Origin: JALYYC01 sp963795805
Lineage (GTDB): Bacteria; Chloroflexota; Dormibacteria; CF-121
Reading direction: 5' to 3'
Length of the DNA: 64,000 nt
Assembly (NCBI GenBank): GCA_963795805.1
Contig: CAWCIV010000002.1
Location: forward strand, 124,001-188,000
Positions 33,263 through 41,864 of this stretch are shown one piece after another. Under the pieces are notes generated by a model that saw only the letters and a list, made by a program, of their open reading frames with translations, searched no databases and was not told the DNA's origin. Position 1 is the stretch's first letter; the number at the start of each line of letters is the position of its first letter. The translations under genes were made by a program, and so were the position numbers.

Positions 33263-35224
33263 TCAGACCTGGGTGCCGGCGTCCGTGACGGCTCGGCGCC
33301 AGGCATGCGGCGCCGCGGCCGCCCCACCCTCCAGCGCGCGGGGCCCGATCAGCCGGGCAATCTGGTCCTCATCAAGGACCTCTTCTTTGAGAAGGGCCTC
33401 AGCCAGCATGTCGAGTTTGGATCGGTTCGTGGTCAGGATCGACTCGGCAGCCTGATAGCCCTCGTTGAGCAGGCGGGTCACCTCTTCGTCGATGATCGCG
33501 GCGGTCCGCTGGCTGACGTGGGGGCTGCCGGCTAGCTCCCGGCCGAGGAACACGGCACTCTGCGAGTCATCGAAGGAAAACAGTCCCATCTTTTTGCTCA
33601 TCCCCCAGCTGACGACCATCCGGCGCGCCAGCTCGGTGGCGGTCTCGAGGTCGTTCTGGGCGCCGGTCGTGATACTTCCCAGGGCAATCTGCTCCGCCGC
33701 GCGGCCACCGAGCGCCATCGCGATGCGGCTCTCGAGATACTCTTCGGACAGGTTGTGCCGGTCATCCGTCGGGATCGACTGCGTCACGCCAAGCGCCATC
33801 CCGCGGGGGACGATCGTGATCTTGTGCACCGGATCAGACTGGGGTTGGTACCAGGCGACCAGCGCATGGCCGGACTCGTGGTAGGCGATGACTCGACGCT
33901 CGGCTTCACTCAAATAGATCTTTCGTTCCGAGCCGAGCACGACCCGGTCGAATGAGTCCTCGAAGTCATGCATGGTCACGGTCGTCCGGTTGGTGCGCGA
34001 GGCATGCAGGGCCGCCTCGTTCACCAGGTTCGCCAGGTCCGCGCCAACCAGACCGGGTGTCGAGCGGGCAATGATATCGAGATCGACGTCAGGGTCCACC
34101 GGGACGCCCCGGGTGTGGACTTTCAGAATGGCGGCGCGCCCGCGGCGGTCGGGACGATCGACCACGACGCGACGGTCGAAGCGACCTGGCCGAAGCAGGG
34201 CTGGATCGAGAACGTCGGCTCGGTTGGAGGCGGCCAGCACAACGACGGCCTCGCGCTGGTCGAAGCCATCCATCTCGACGAGCAGCTGGTTCAGGGTCTG
34301 CTCGCGTTCATCATTGCCGCCACCGAGACCGGCGCCGCGCTGGCGGCCGACTGCGTCGAGCTCGTCGACGAAGATCACGGCCGGGCTGTGCTTCTTGGCG
34401 TCCTCGAACAGGCTGCGGACACGGGAGGCGCCGACGCCAACGAACATCTCGACAAACTCCGACGCCGAGATGCTGAAGAACGGGACGCCCGCTTCACCGG
34501 CCACCGCGCGCGCCAGCAGCGTCTTGCCGGTACCGGGGGGGCCGATCAACAGGACGCCCTTGGGCATGTGGCCACCGAGCTTTTGAAATTTCTGAGGGTC
34601 GCGGAGGAATTCGACGATCTCCTGGAGCTCGAATTGCGCCTGCTCGACACCGGCGACGTCGTGGAATGTCGTCTTGGGGGTCGCCGGGTCCTGAAGGCGC
34701 GCGCGGCTCTTACCAAAGGAAAAGATCCCCTGGGTGGCCTGTCCACTGCGCCGGATGAACCAGACCCAGAGACCGACCAGCACGAGGATTGGAAGGAAGC
34801 TGATCAGCAGGTTGCCCAGGCCGCCGGTATCGGTCTTGACCGTGGTCGTGACGTGGTTTTGACTCAGCGCCTGCCAGAAGGCCGGGTCGACCTGGCTGAC
34901 GCCGTCCGGGACCGTCGCGTGGAACTGCGTCCCGGCGATGCTGTTATAGCTGAAACTGGAATTGAAGTCTCCGCTGGCATCCTGCCCCTGGATGGTGATG
35001 TCCTTGACGTTGCCCTTTAAGACCTGGGCCTGCAGCTCGGAGTAGGGAATGTCGACCCGCGGGGGGCCACCCAGGCGGCTGATCAAGGGCGAAGCCAAAA
35101 AGAAGACATAAATCGCCAGCCCTGCGACCAGCAGCGACAGCCGGAGACGGTTGTTCGGTCCCTTGGACGGGGTCGCATTGGGGTTCGGCTTGGGCGGGTT
35201 GGTCTGATCCGGACGGAGCGCCAT
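33263..35224 (-). CDS. ftsH: ATP-dependent zinc metalloprotease FtsH
   Basis: 653 residues. Two membrane helices (LLVAGLAIYVFFLASPL and LLISFLPILVLVGLWVWFI) flank a periplasmic-type domain. Then come AAA with Walker A GPPGTGKTLLARA, Walker B VIFVDELDAVG and the SRH region, and a peptidase M41 domain with HESGHALVAWY (HExxH) and the later Asp ligand in LETATELARRM. It is a membrane-bound hexamer that degrades membrane and short-lived soluble proteins. The start is ATG 35224. It heads the unit with lon and tlpA, divergent from tRNA-Ala(CGC). Confidence 0.96.
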   Translation of the reverse strand: MALRPDQTNPPKPNPNATPSKGPNNRLRLSLLVAGLAIYVFFLASPLISRLGGPPRVDIPYSELQAQVLKGNVKDITIQGQDASGDFNSSFSYNSIAGTQFHATVPDGVSQVDPAFWQALSQNHVTTTVKTDTGGLGNLLISFLPILVLVGLWVWFIRRSGQATQGIFSFGKSRARLQDPATPKTTFHDVAGVEQAQFELQEIVEFLRDPQKFQKLGGHMPKGVLLIGPPGTGKTLLARAVAGEAGVPFFSISASEFVEMFVGVGASRVRSLFEDAKKHSPAVIFVDELDAVGRQRGAGLGGGNDEREQTLNQLLVEMDGFDQREAVVVLAASNRADVLDPALLRPGRFDRRVVVDRPDRRGRAAILKVHTRGVPVDPDVDLDIIARSTPGLVGADLANLVNEAALHASRTNRTTVTMHDFEDSFDRVVLGSERKIYLSEAERRVIAYHESGHALVAWYQPQSDPVHKITIVPRGMALGVTQSIPTDDRHNLSEEYLESRIAMALGGRAAEQIALGSITTGAQNDLETATELARRMVVSWGMSKKMGLFSFDDSQSAVFLGRELAGSPHVSQRTAAIIDEEVTRLLNEGYQAAESILTTNRSKLDMLAEALLKEEVLDEDQIARLIGPRALEGGAAAAPHAWRRAVTDAGTQV

Positions 35225-35354
35225 GGTCCTAGTCTATGCGCCCGCGCGCGAAAGGAAACATCTGTAGGGGAAACGGCAGGCGGATGGCAACCAATCAGCC
35301 ATTGGAACTCAGATTACCGGGCAAATCTAAGCAAGCGGTGAGAGCACGCGGGCT

Positions 35355-35360
35355 TATAAT
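35355..35360 (+). promoter_or_regulatory. -10 element of tRNA-Ala(CGC)
   Basis: A perfect TATAAT ends eight bases before the tRNA 5' end, so transcription starts at or a base or two before the mature tRNA. No convincing -35 is visible. Confidence 0.6.
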
Positions 35361-35368
35361 TCCGCTCC

Positions 35369-35441
35369 GGGGCGATAGCTCAGCTGGCAGAGCGCTGCAC
35401 TCGCATTGCAGAGGTCGAGAGTTCGAGTCTCTTTCGCTCCA
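35369..35441 (+). tRNA. tRNA-Ala (anticodon CGC)
   Basis: Acceptor GGGGCGA pairs with TCGCTCC (one G-T), the D-arm is GCTCAGCTGGCAGAGC, anticodon stem CTGCA/TGCAG holds loop CTCGCAT with anticodon CGC, and the T-arm has GAGAGTTCGAGTCTC. Discriminator A; CCA is not encoded (CAAC follows). It is the second alanine tRNA in the window, reading GCG codons, which are frequent in this GC-rich genome. Confidence 0.93.
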
Positions 35442-35472
35442 CAACTTCGTGGTGACGTTCCCGCTGTCGCTC

Positions 35473-36747
35473 TCAGGCGGCGGCTGGCAAGGCTCGAGGA
35501 TCGACCTCGCTGGCATCGATCGCTTCCTTCGCCTCCGGCTGCGCGATTCGCGCAAAGGCCGCCCAGATGACCATCGGCGCGGCGCCCGACACGACGATCA
35601 CGATCCGGGCGAGCAGCAGCTGGTCAATGGGGGCGGCGAGCAGGAGAAAGAACCCGATGCTGAGGACGCGGCCGACGGCGAGGCACAGCTCCTGGTGGAC
35701 GATGTACTCATAGCGAAGTGACCGCGCCTGCGGGTCCCGATCGATCACCTGCAGCGCGAGCGGCGCAAGCCCGTTGCCGTGCAGCGGGCCACCCAGGGCA
35801 CGCAACAGCCCGAACGCCACCAGCGCCCACGCGGACAGATAGAGCGGCAGGACGAGCGTCGAGGCGACCAGCAAGGAGGCGCCGATCAAGGCGCACGCGA
35901 TTCGGTGGCGCGGACGCATGTAGGCGGCCAGGACGAGGCTGGTTCCGACGCCCAGGATCCCCATGGTGCCGTTGAAGTTGCCCAGCTGCTGCTCGTTGTC
36001 GAGCACCAGGTAGGCGAGCACCGTCAGGACGACACCGCTGAGCATGCCGGAAAAGCCGTCGGCGAGCCGCGCGCCCATCACGTTCAGCCACGGCCGGTTC
36101 CGAAGGTGCAGCGTCGCCATGGTGTGGATCGAGAAGGCGGGCCGGTATCCGCACTTCAGCCGCCCGGCAAGCAGCATCGCGCCGATCATCAGGGCGGCCG
36201 CCAGTCCGAAGACCACCTGGTAGCCGCGCTCCATGCCTCCCCAGTTCGCACCCAGCACGATGGCTGCGCCGGCCAACGGTGGTAGGCCGCCGCTGAGGAA
36301 GCAGTTGACCGCGCCCATGGCGCCGAAATAGCGGTCGCGGTTGCCTTCGGTTGTCGAGTCATAGGTCGTGAGGTGAAAGCCTGCCCAGTACCAGCCCTCG
36401 CCCAGCCCGCGGAGCAGGCCGAGCGGGACGATCCAGTTGACGCTGTGGTTGCCGAGCCCGAGCACGGCGACGTACACGACGACAAGACAGCCGAGCCCGA
36501 TGCGGATCGCCGTGCCGGCGCCGGCCCGCCTGAAGAGCAGGCCGTTGGCCAGGAAGGCGATCGGGATGGTGACGGCGCTGATCCAGGTGAAGAGGGCTAC
36601 GCGCGCCAGGTCATGGCTGGCCTTCCACAGAAAGATGGATAAGAAGGTCGCCGCGAGCAGGTTGGCAGCCGTATAGGCGGCCGAGATCAACACCATGGTG
36701 GTCGCGGTTCGATCCAAGCCTCCCGACGTCGCCCTTACTGAAAACAC
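35473..36747 (-). CDS. MFS transporter, divergent from the diterpene operon
   Basis: About 424 residues with twelve membrane helices (for example TMVLISAAYTAANLLAATFL, IVPLGLLRGLGEGWYWAGFH and LVLDNEQQLGNFNGTMGILG). It contains the cytoplasmic loop LLFRRAGAGTA between helices two and three. GTG 36747 is preferred because AGAGGGG precedes it; the longer frame to 36837 would run through a palindrome, and ATG 36696 is also possible. It faces the diterpene cyclase across a ~190-base region with repeated GTGACCCGG elements. Export of the diterpene or import of a precursor is an attractive but unproven role. Confidence 0.83.
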   Translation of the reverse strand: MFSVRATSGGLDRTATTMVLISAAYTAANLLAATFLSIFLWKASHDLARVALFTWISAVTIPIAFLANGLLFRRAGAGTAIRIGLGCLVVVYVAVLGLGNHSVNWIVPLGLLRGLGEGWYWAGFHLTTYDSTTEGNRDRYFGAMGAVNCFLSGGLPPLAGAAIVLGANWGGMERGYQVVFGLAAALMIGAMLLAGRLKCGYRPAFSIHTMATLHLRNRPWLNVMGARLADGFSGMLSGVVLTVLAYLVLDNEQQLGNFNGTMGILGVGTSLVLAAYMRPRHRIACALIGASLLVASTLVLPLYLSAWALVAFGLLRALGGPLHGNGLAPLALQVIDRDPQARSLRYEYIVHQELCLAVGRVLSIGFFLLLAAPIDQLLLARIVIVVSGAAPMVIWAAFARIAQPEAKEAIDASEVDPRALPAAA

Positions 36748-36763
36748 GTCCCCTCTTTTCGCC

Positions 36764-36955
36764 GTGACCCGGCCCGTATCGGACAACGTCAGCGTGAGAA
36801 CCCGCTTTCCCCGGTCATCGGCCTGTGACCCGGTCACGCGGATTCGTCACCGGGAGGGTCCGAACCGCCGTGAAAACCGGCCCCAACGCGAGGCCGAAAC
36901 GTTTGCCGCAACAGGCCGGCGGTAGCCTCCGCCTGAGCGCTGGGAAACGGCGCTC
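36764..36955. promoter_or_regulatory. Divergent control region with GTGACC palindrome and hairpin
   Basis: The region holds GTGACCCGG (36764-36772), the 13-base palindrome GTGACCCGGTCAC (36825-36837) and an inverted GTCACCGGG (36846-36854), three related half-sites. Further on is a hairpin GAGCGC/GCGCTC (36935-36940 and 36950-36955), followed by an SD-like AAAGGGAG (36959-36966). A dimeric repressor controlling both the MFS gene and the diterpene operon would fit. No regulator gene is adjacent. Confidence 0.4.
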
Positions 36956-38509
36956 TCGAAAGGGAGCCAGAAACGGAACTCGCCGATCGTCACGTCCAGG
37001 CGCCGGAGCCGCGTCAACGCGGGTCCCACCTCCCATTCCCGGCCGCCAGCCGGGAAATCCTTGCATCCCTCGACCGGGGCGCCATCTCGGCCGCCGCCTA
37101 CGACACGGCGTTCGTGGCGCGGCTCCGTCACCCGGAACAGGCCGAGACCCTCGCCTACCCGAAGAGCCTCGCCTCCCTGCTGCGCGGCCAGAACCCCGAT
37201 GGCAGCTTTGGGACCCGCCTCCCGATGCCCAAGGAGAAGTTGGTCTCCACCCTCAGCGCCCTGGTCGCGCTGGCCGACCTGCCAGCCTCGCTGCAGGACG
37301 GCGCCGCGCATCGCGCCCGGCTGGCCGCCCTCCGCTTCGTCTACGAAGACACCGCCAACTGGCAGACCGGCCCCGACACCGCCGGCTTCGAGTTGCTTCT
37401 GCCGGCCCTCCTCGACGAGGCCACGTCCCGCGAGTTGCCCCTACCGTTTGAACGGTTTCGCGGCGTGATCGCCCAGCGGGATGCCAAGATCGGACACATC
37501 CCGCCCCGGCTGATCTACACGGTCGACACGCCCCTCCTCCACAGCCTCGAATACCTCGGCAGCCGGATCGATGCGCAGGCGGCCCGCGGACGCCTCTGCC
37601 GGAACGGGTCCTTCGCGAACTCGCCCTCAGCGACCGCGTACTTCCTCCTGCACAGCAGCGACGCCAGGGCGACGGCGTACCTCGACGCGCTGATCAGCGC
37701 CCGCGGCGACGGCAGCGTGCCAACCGTCACCCCATTCGAGGTCTTCGAACGCGCCTGGGTCCTCTACAACCTCGCTCGGGCCGGCTTCATGCCGACCGAC
37801 GCGGGGTCCCACGTGGCCTACCTCGCCCAGGCCCTCACCGACGACGGCGTGGGCGTCGCCAGCGAGGGGCTGCGGCCCGACTCGGACGACACCGCGCTCA
37901 CGCTCAGCGTTCTGCACCGGTACGGGTATCCGATCTCGATGGGGCCGCTGCGGCCCTTCGAAGGCATCAATTTCTTCTTCACGTTCCCCCTCGAACGTGA
38001 CGCGTCTGTTACCGCCAATGCTCACGTGCTCGAAGTGCTCCGCGCCTGCGCCCCCTTCCCTCGCCAGCAGGTGATCGAGCAGAAGGTCGTGAAGTTCCTG
38101 CGCGACGCGCGGGTCGACCAGAACCACTGGCTCGACAAATGGCACGTCTCGCCCCTCTACGCCACCGCCCATGCCACGTTCGCGCTGGCCGAAGCCGCGC
38201 CGGACGTCTGTTTGCCCGCCTACACCTGGTTCAAGAACAGCCAGCGCGACGACGGGTCGTGGGGCTGGTTCGACCAGGGGACGCCCGAGGAGACCGCCTA
38301 CGCCGTCCAGGCGCTGCTCACCGCCCCGGAGTCGGTTCGGGCCGACTTCGACGCCAACTTGAGCCGGGCGGAGCAATACCTGAATGAAACGGAGGGTGAA
38401 CTCGTCATCCCTATGTGGGTCGGCAAGACCCTGTACGCGCCGGATGAGGTCATTCGAGTCGGCGGTACTGTCGGCGCGGATTCTGCTGGCTCGGAGGTCG
38501 GTATGTTAG
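36937..38509 (+). CDS. Class II diterpene cyclase, copalyl diphosphate synthase-like
   Basis: About 520 residues, the usual size of bacterial CPS. It contains the N-terminal AAYDTAFVARL (SAYDTAWVA-type), NPDGSFG, the catalytic DxDD as RPDSDDTALTL (37879-37890), and a QW-like NSQRDDGSWGWFDQG. This fold protonates GGPP to a bicyclic labdane-type diphosphate without losing the diphosphate. The frame is open from 36937 but has no ATG/GTG/TTG before 37114, which lies inside the conserved region, so the start is hidden or lost to an indel. As sequenced the frame runs on into the class I domain. Removing one G near 38462 gives a tail VAVLSARILLARRSVC and stop TAG at 38507-38509. The stereochemistry of the product is unknown. 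Confidence 0.85.
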
Positions 38510-39422
38510 ATCGGCGGATCGCCAAGCTCAAAGACAACCTGTTGCGGCAGGCCGACGAGGTCCGGGTCGTCCGGCACCTGGTCGACGACAATCCGCGGGG
38601 CGACGACATGCTGGGCGAGGTCTGCCGGGCCGCGGTCCTCCTGCACCCCGGGTCCACCTTCGAGCAGGCACTGACGCTGGCCCGGACGATGGCCTACATC
38701 GTCTACATCGATGACTTCCTCGAAGAGGAGCACCCGGAGTACGACCTGGGCGACTACCGCCGTGTCTGCCAGAACTTCCTGATCTGGCACAACCGCGACC
38801 TGAGCCAGATGCCGCTCGTCAACGCGACGGTGTCGCGCAAGGTCGAGGAGCAGTTCCTGGAAGATGAGGTCCCCGAAGAGTGGACGGCGATGCGCCGGCT
38901 GGTCTGGGAGAAATCGATCTGGACGATGCTGCAGGAGAACCACTGGCTGAAACACAAGGAGCGCGTCACGCTCGACGCCTACCTCGCCAATGGCATGTAC
39001 AGCAGCTCCTTCCCGATCGTGCAGGTCAGCATCCTCGCCTTCTCCTACCAGGACGTCTCGCAGGAGCTGAAGAACCGGATCTTCGGCCACATCTGCCAGG
39101 CCTCCCGGGTGGTTCGGCTGGCCAACGACCTTCGTACGCACGAGCGCGAGGCGGCCCAGGGCCGATTCAACTCGGTCGACCTGATGCTGGCCGGCCAGCC
39201 CGACGGCACGCTCGAATGCCGCGCGCGCCGCCGCCCGCCGCCTGATGGACGAGGAGTTCGAGATGCTGCAGAAGGCGGTCGCCAAGCGAGCGGCGCACGG
39301 GCGTCACCCAGCAGTTCCTCACCCACCTGATCGACAGCACCCAGGTGCTGCTGGACTTCTACGAAGTGCCGCGCAATCCGGCCCGGTCGGTCGGACCGGA
39401 GCCTGAAGGCGAGCTGACCTGA
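38503..39422 (+). CDS. Class I diterpene synthase, kaurene synthase-like
   Basis: About 305 residues from ATG 38503 with GGAGGT four bases before it. The alpha-domain has the Asp-rich motif YIDDFLEEEH (38710-38727) and the NSE motif NDLRTHERE (39124-39150), both metal-binding. The gene ionises the diphosphate made by the class II enzyme and completes cyclisation or quenching. Shifts near 39215 and 39295 restore LMDEEFEMLQKAVAKRA, QQFLTHLIDSTQVLLDFYEV and stop TGA at 39420-39422. In the raw sequence it is fused in frame to the class II cyclase. The internal ribosome-binding site and family sizes favour separate, overlapping genes. The next gene may begin three bases on. Confidence 0.85.
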
Positions 39423-39507
39423 CCATGGGCACCTCCATCAACCTCAAGCTCGTCGAAGCGCGCTGCGCCCGGCAAGCCGAACGAGCGCCGATTCCTCGGC
39501 GGTCGAG

Positions 39508-41850
39508 ATGGAGAAGCGCATCATCACGATCCGCTGGCTGGCCATCCTGCTCGCCACCGGCGCGCTGCCGTTCCTCAACCTCAAGGGCCAGACCATTCCC
39601 CTGATGGCGTTGATCGGCGTGGGCGCCGTGTACAACCTGCTCTTCCAGGTGTTCATCGTGCCGCGCAAGCCCGCCTGGCTGGAGCGCGGCTATATCTCGA
39701 CCGTCGGCGACGTCCTGCTCGTGACCGGCGGCGTCGCGGTGACCACCGTGACCAACGGGCTCGAATCGCCGTTCTTCCTGGCCTATTTCGTGGTGACGGT
39801 GACCTCGGCCGTGCGCTTCGGTGGGGTTGCCGCGATCACCGCGGTCCTCACCATCATCCTGAGCTACAGCACGGTGGTCTTATGGTTCGACAGCGTCAAG
39901 GGCACCCCGCTGATCGCGGCGGACTTGACCGCCCTGGCGATGCGCACCGGGTTCGTGGCCATCACCGGCATCTTCGTCGGCTTCGTCGGTGACCGCGTTC
40001 GGCGGGCCGAGCAGGCCCTGCAGACGGAGCTCGACCGGGCGCATGCGGCGCTCTCCGAGGTCACGGTCGAACTCAACCGCGACCTGGAGTTCGAGCAAAC
40101 CTGCCAGCTCACCGCCGAGAAGGGCCGGGGGCTGCTCAGCGCCGACGTGGTCCTGCTGCAGGTCCAGATGCCGTCTCTGATCGGCCAGGACGAGTCCGTC
40201 CCGCCCGCCTCCATGCTCTATATCGACTGGAGTCCCGAGCTGAAGGCCGCGCACGAAGGCACGGATATGAGCGCGGTGCGCCTCAACCTCCAGACCGCCA
40301 CCACTGAGCAGGTCATCCCCGTGCCCGACCCCAACGCGCTCGTTCCCTCGGATCACAAGCCGTTGCCCGCCGGGATGTGGGTTCGCGTGCCGGTTTTCCA
40401 CGGCGCGCGCGCGATCGCCGATCTGATCTTCGGCTTCCAGGGCCGCGAGCAACCGCTACGCGAAACCGAACAGGACATCATGCTCACCTTCGCCGAACGC
40501 GCCGGCATCGCGATGCGCAACGCGCATACGCTCGACCAGGCCCAGAAGCTGTCGGTCACGGACTCGGTCACCGGGCTGCCGAACCACCGCTACTTTCACA
40601 CCCGCTTCGACGAGGAGCTGGAGCGAACGCGCGACGCCGGTGGCTCGATCACCGTGATGATGATCGACCTCGACCGCTTCAAGGTCTACAACGACAGCTT
40701 CGGCCACGCCGCGGGCGACGTCGCGCTGAAGGCGGCCGCCCGCACGATCTCCTCGACGATGCGCCGAGAGGACACGGTCACCCGGTACGGCGGCGAGGAG
40801 TTCGTTGCGATCCTGCCCGGCGTCGACATCCAGACCGCCCCCATCCGAGCGCAGGAGATCTGCGACACCCTGGCCAAGGTGTTCATGTACAACCCCAAAA
40901 CCATCTTTGCCCCGCTGACCGCCTCGGTCGGTTGGGCGACTTACCCGGTCGATGCCAAGAACCGCGACGAGCTGCTGAACCGCGCCGACCTGGCCATGTA
41001 CATGGCCAAGAAGCGCGGGCGCAACTGCATCTGCGGCGCCTGCGAACTGGAGAGCGTCGCCGCGCTCGACTCCGTGCTCAGCGAGGTCGTCGCCCAGCTG
41101 GCCAGCGCCGACACGGTCGGCCCCGGCATGGTCGCCAACCTCGAGAAGCGCCTTGGCCAAATCGCCAACTCCAGCCATCTCGAGGAGCTGGCCGAGGGCA
41201 TGCTCTCCCCCAACAGCGAGTCGACGCTGGAGGCGCTCAACGCGCTGGCGGCCTCGATCGACGCCAAGGACCCGTACACCAGCGGCCACTCCCAGTCGGT
41301 CGCCAAGCTCGCCGAAGACCTGGGCGACATGCTGCAACTCTCCGCGGCCCACAAGAACCAGCTTCGCCTCGCCGCCATCCTCCACGACGTGGGCAAGATC
41401 GGTGTGGTCGACAAGGTGCTGCTCAAGGAAGGCAAGCTGGATGAGGACGAGAAGCTGATCATGCGCATGCACCCCATCCTGGGCGCACGCATCCTGCAGC
41501 CGATCAAGGCCTTCCGCCAGATTCTCAACGTCGTCCTGCATCACCACGAGTGGTACGACGGGAGCGGCTATCCCGACGGCCTCGCGGGCCAGAACATCCC
41601 CCTGCACGCGCGCATCGTCTCCGTCTGCGATGCGTATCACGCCATGACCTCGACCCGACCCTATCGCCAGCGGCGCACGCCGGAGTTCGCGATGGCCCAA
41701 CTCGAGGCCGGGAAAGGCACCCAGTTCGACCCCATCATCGTGGACTACTTCGTCCAGATGATGCGTCGGCGCGAGGCTGACCATCCGGGCATCCTCGAAG
41801 AGGAAGGCCACCAGCAGGACCACGGCCCGGACGCCGCGGCAGCGGGCTGA
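39508..41850 (+). CDS. Membrane GAF-GGDEF-HD-GYP bifunctional c-di-GMP enzyme
   Basis: 780 residues. Five to six membrane helices (1-165), GAF-like domain (~190-345), GGDEF domain with active-site GGEEF at 428-432 and an inhibitory RxxD (RRED) five residues before it, then HD-GYP with HD at 626-627 (LHDVGKIGV), HHHEWYDGSGYPDGL and GYP at 687-689. Both halves have their key residues, so it may make c-di-GMP and degrade it. An upstream ATG 39425, three bases after the synthase stop, reads MGTSINLKLVEA and would join this frame after one or two indels. The gene sits inside the diterpene operon, 14 bases before fni. Confidence 0.93.
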   Translation: MEKRIITIRWLAILLATGALPFLNLKGQTIPLMALIGVGAVYNLLFQVFIVPRKPAWLERGYISTVGDVLLVTGGVAVTTVTNGLESPFFLAYFVVTVTSAVRFGGVAAITAVLTIILSYSTVVLWFDSVKGTPLIAADLTALAMRTGFVAITGIFVGFVGDRVRRAEQALQTELDRAHAALSEVTVELNRDLEFEQTCQLTAEKGRGLLSADVVLLQVQMPSLIGQDESVPPASMLYIDWSPELKAAHEGTDMSAVRLNLQTATTEQVIPVPDPNALVPSDHKPLPAGMWVRVPVFHGARAIADLIFGFQGREQPLRETEQDIMLTFAERAGIAMRNAHTLDQAQKLSVTDSVTGLPNHRYFHTRFDEELERTRDAGGSITVMMIDLDRFKVYNDSFGHAAGDVALKAAARTISSTMRREDTVTRYGGEEFVAILPGVDIQTAPIRAQEICDTLAKVFMYNPKTIFAPLTASVGWATYPVDAKNRDELLNRADLAMYMAKKRGRNCICGACELESVAALDSVLSEVVAQLASADTVGPGMVANLEKRLGQIANSSHLEELAEGMLSPNSESTLEALNALAASIDAKDPYTSGHSQSVAKLAEDLGDMLQLSAAHKNQLRLAAILHDVGKIGVVDKVLLKEGKLDEDEKLIMRMHPILGARILQPIKAFRQILNVVLHHHEWYDGSGYPDGLAGQNIPLHARIVSVCDAYHAMTSTRPYRQRRTPEFAMAQLEAGKGTQFDPIIVDYFVQMMRRREADHPGILEEEGHQQDHGPDAAAAG

Positions 41851-41864
41851 GGGCGCCCGCGCCC

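Noticed and set aside
30861..33327. First lon as a degenerate duplicate
   Set aside because: Only one shift is present and all catalytic residues are intact, so sequence error is more likely than decay.
33968..35020. 350-residue plus-strand frame opposite ftsH
   Set aside because: Antisense shadow of a conserved gene; no domain and no ribosome-binding site.
35473..36837. MFS start at GTG 36837
   Set aside because: That start lies in the palindrome GTGACCCGGTCAC and adds ~30 non-membrane residues; GTG 36747 has a ribosome-binding site.
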